A stretch of DNA of 61,027 bases, from the NCBI RefSeq assembly GCF_019880585.1, contig NZ_JAINVV010000017.1, forward strand, positions 1 through 61,027, written 5' to 3'. The notes under the pieces were generated by a model. The model searched no databases. It was not told where the DNA came from and was given only the letters and a program-made list of their open reading frames with translations. The translations under genes were made by a program, and so were the position numbers. This DNA comes from Sphingomonas colocasiae (lineage in GTDB: Bacteria > Pseudomonadota > Alphaproteobacteria > Sphingomonadales > Sphingomonadaceae). Every line of letters starts with the position of its first letter. Position 1 is the stretch's first letter. Positions 59,472 to 61,027 of the stretch are shown one piece after another.

Positions 59472-60620
59472 ATGCACATGCGAATCGGTACACCACTTCA
59501 ACCCGTCGATGAGCTGGTGACGCTCATCTACCAGGGACCGCTCGAACCGACGCCTTTTCAGGGTTTCCTGGAAGCCCTCGCACGGCGAATGCAGTGCAGC
59601 AATGCCGGCATGGTACTGCGACTGAGCCGTCAGGGCACCCCGCCACTCATTGTCTGGGGGCGCCCGCAAGCCATCGGCGAGGCGGAAGCGCGCCGGATCA
59701 ATGAGCGTCATGCCGAGCTCGGCGATCTCGACCCACTCCGCAATGCACTGACGCGCCCGGGCCTGATCCTGACCTTGAGCGAAGTGATGTCGCCGGCCGA
59801 GTTGGCGGAGAACCGTTTCTATCAGGAGATCATGCGCCCCTATGGCATCGGCCACGAACTGGGCATGTATGTTTCCGAACCCGGCGGCTGGGATGCCAAT
59901 GTCGGGCTCACCGCCGGCCCCGACGAGAAGGATTTCACCCAGGACGACAAGGATGTGCTGATCGCGCTGCGGCCGCACCTCGAACAAGCGCTCGCTCTCT
60001 TCTCGCGCTTGCGGCGCGACGAGACCGAGCTTCAGGCGATGATCGATGCGCTCGACCGACTGACCATCTGCACCTTCATTCTCGACGGCACGTCACGCGT
60101 GATCCGTACCAACGGCGCCGCGCGCAGGCTGCTCGAGGCCAGCCGCGACATCCGCCTTGCCGAGGGTCGCCTCTCGCTGACGGGCAAAGCCAGTAACGGG
60201 ATGCTCCAGAAGCTCGTCCAGAAGGCGATCGCCGCCCGCCGCGACGGCGACAGCTCGACCGAGGCGCTTCGCGCCGATGTCGATGCAGAACGTCCGCTGG
60301 GCGTGCTTGTGCGCGCGATCGAGGCACCGACACGCTATGTGAACGATGCCGAGCCCGCCGCCGTGATTTATGTCTCCGGCCTCGAAACGGGGCAGCCGCT
60401 GGAGCGGCTGGTCAGCCGTATCTTCGACCTGACCCCATCCGAAGCCCATCTCGCCGCGCTGCTCGCCGGCGGACTCAGCCTGTCCGAAGCCGCGGACAAA
60501 CTCGACCTGACCGAGAATACGGTGCGCAGCTATTGCAAAACGATCCTCAACAAGACCGGGGTCAGCCGCCAGGCCGATCTTGTCCGCCTGATCCTGCGCA
60601 GCGTGGCGGTGCTGGGCTGA
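59472..60620 (+). CDS. LuxR-type helix-turn-helix regulator
   Basis: A 382-residue regulator. The C terminus is a GerE/LuxR HTH (FDLTPSEAHLAALLAGGLS, AADKLDLTENTVRSYCKTIL, KTGVSRQADLVRLIL). The N-terminal 300 residues look like GAF/PAS-type sensory modules, without a response-regulator receiver or an obvious autoinducer domain. ATG 59472 follows a G-rich site; ATG 59478 is an alternative. It ends 138 bp before the rrn terminator and is convergent with that operon. Targets unknown. Confidence 0.82.
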   Translation: MHMRIGTPLQPVDELVTLIYQGPLEPTPFQGFLEALARRMQCSNAGMVLRLSRQGTPPLIVWGRPQAIGEAEARRINERHAELGDLDPLRNALTRPGLILTLSEVMSPAELAENRFYQEIMRPYGIGHELGMYVSEPGGWDANVGLTAGPDEKDFTQDDKDVLIALRPHLEQALALFSRLRRDETELQAMIDALDRLTICTFILDGTSRVIRTNGAARRLLEASRDIRLAEGRLSLTGKASNGMLQKLVQKAIAARRDGDSSTEALRADVDAERPLGVLVRAIEAPTRYVNDAEPAAVIYVSGLETGQPLERLVSRIFDLTPSEAHLAALLAGGLSLSEAADKLDLTENTVRSYCKTILNKTGVSRQADLVRLILRSVAVLG

Positions 60621-60756
60621 TCGCTTGGCATGCGCCGGCCCCAAGGCCGGCACGGGCTTTCGCCGCCGAACCCGCCCAGCGCCGGTGGAATAATGCCCGT
60701 TCGATGCAATGGAGGTGAAAAGGCGAACGCATCGCCGTTGTGCATGCTCGCAACGC

Positions 60757-60786
60757 AAAAAGGGCCTCCCCGAAGGGAGGCCCTTT
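60757..60786 (-). terminator. Rho-independent terminator of rrn/tRNA operon
   Basis: A perfect 12-bp stem (60759-60770 with 60775-60786) closes a four-base loop. On the minus strand the loop reads C-TTCG-G, a very stable tetraloop, followed by TTTTTGCG. It lies 13 bp downstream of the initiator tRNA gene. Confidence 0.92.
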
Positions 60787-60798
60787 GTTCTACGGCCT

Positions 60799-60875
<77 letters not shown>

Positions 60876-60951
60876 CCAGAGGCGGTAAGAGACCGTAGTA
60901 AACATTATGAATGGGTTCTGATGTAACAAATCCGGATGCGCCTGCTGCAAA

Positions 60952-61027
60952 GCCTGGCGGCGACCTACTCTTCCAGCGCTTAAGCGATAGTACCATCGGC
61001 GCAGTCAGGTTTCACGGCCGAGTTCGA
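60952..61027 (-). rRNA. 5S rRNA, 3' part, continues beyond window
   Basis: On the minus strand the sequence has CGAACTCGGCCGTGAAACC, then GATGGTACTATCGC and the 3' end GGTCGCCGCCAGGC. These are conserved 5S features. The 3' end is near 60952 and the 5' part lies outside. The 76-bp spacer to the tRNA contains nothing recognisable. Confidence 0.95.

Noticed and set aside
60621-60756. Possible small gene between the LuxR-type gene and the rrn terminator
   Set aside because: Short frames on both strands lack ribosome sites and family features; the stretch looks non-coding.

Overview
The window is about 61 kb of high-GC DNA that reads as a chromosomal piece of a sphingomonad (Sphingomonadales, Alphaproteobacteria). 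Grounds: three large TonB-dependent receptors (TBDRs), a codon bias strongly favouring G/C at third positions, LacI- and GntR-controlled sugar-catabolism islands typical of the order, and, at the right edge, the end of an rRNA operon in the order 5S rRNA then initiator tRNA-Met on the minus strand. No phage, insertion sequence or CRISPR array is visible. The genus assignment is inference.

Region 1 (1-12.4 kb): a LapA-like adhesin secretion locus. The 3' end of a giant repeat adhesin is followed by an OmpA-domain lipoprotein-like or periplasmic protein, a TolC-type outer-membrane channel, a LapB-like ABC exporter with a degenerate C39 domain, a SleB-type cell-wall hydrolase, an HlyD-type adaptor and, facing them, a LapG-like (BTLCP) cysteine protease. 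Together they look like a surface adhesin that is exported, anchored and then released by periplasmic proteolysis.

Region 2 (12.6-21.5 kb): an NCS1 permease, then a minus-strand operon TBDR - phospholipase C-like phosphoesterase - PhoD phosphatase - KDG kinase. Region 3 (21.5-29.1 kb): a sugar-acid island (mandelate-racemase-superfamily enzyme, GlcG-like protein, hexuronate-type MFS carrier, SDR, GMC oxidoreductase) that ends in an unusual IclR regulator fused to an SMP-30/gluconolactonase-like propeller; a cluster of IclR-type palindromes precedes the island. Region 4 (29.1-38.2 kb): a LacI regulator, two matching LacI operators, and a polyol pathway (FAD oxidoreductase, sorbitol dehydrogenase, mannitol dehydrogenase, ROK fructokinase) followed by a TBDR.

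Region 5 (38.2-52.9 kb): a CocE-like hydrolase with a divergent TetR regulator, then a catabolic island (PhyH dioxygenase, alpha/beta hydrolase, TBDR, MFS carrier, GntR regulator, FMN-dependent lactate dehydrogenase-like enzyme, SDR, FAH-family hydrolase, D-2-hydroxyacid dehydrogenase, acyl-CoA dehydrogenase). An identical 10-mer lies in two of its promoters. SDR + FAH + LldD would fit a non-phosphorylative deoxysugar route yielding pyruvate and L-lactate.

Region 6 (53.0-57.4 kb): a nitric-oxide response module: NsrR, alternative oxidase, flavohemoglobin, a small membrane protein and a PrnB-like (DUF1864) probable heme protein, with two NsrR-type boxes in the divergent promoter. Region 7 (57.4-61 kb): a secreted HExxH protein with an AraC regulator, a LuxR-type regulator, and the rrn operon end with its terminator.
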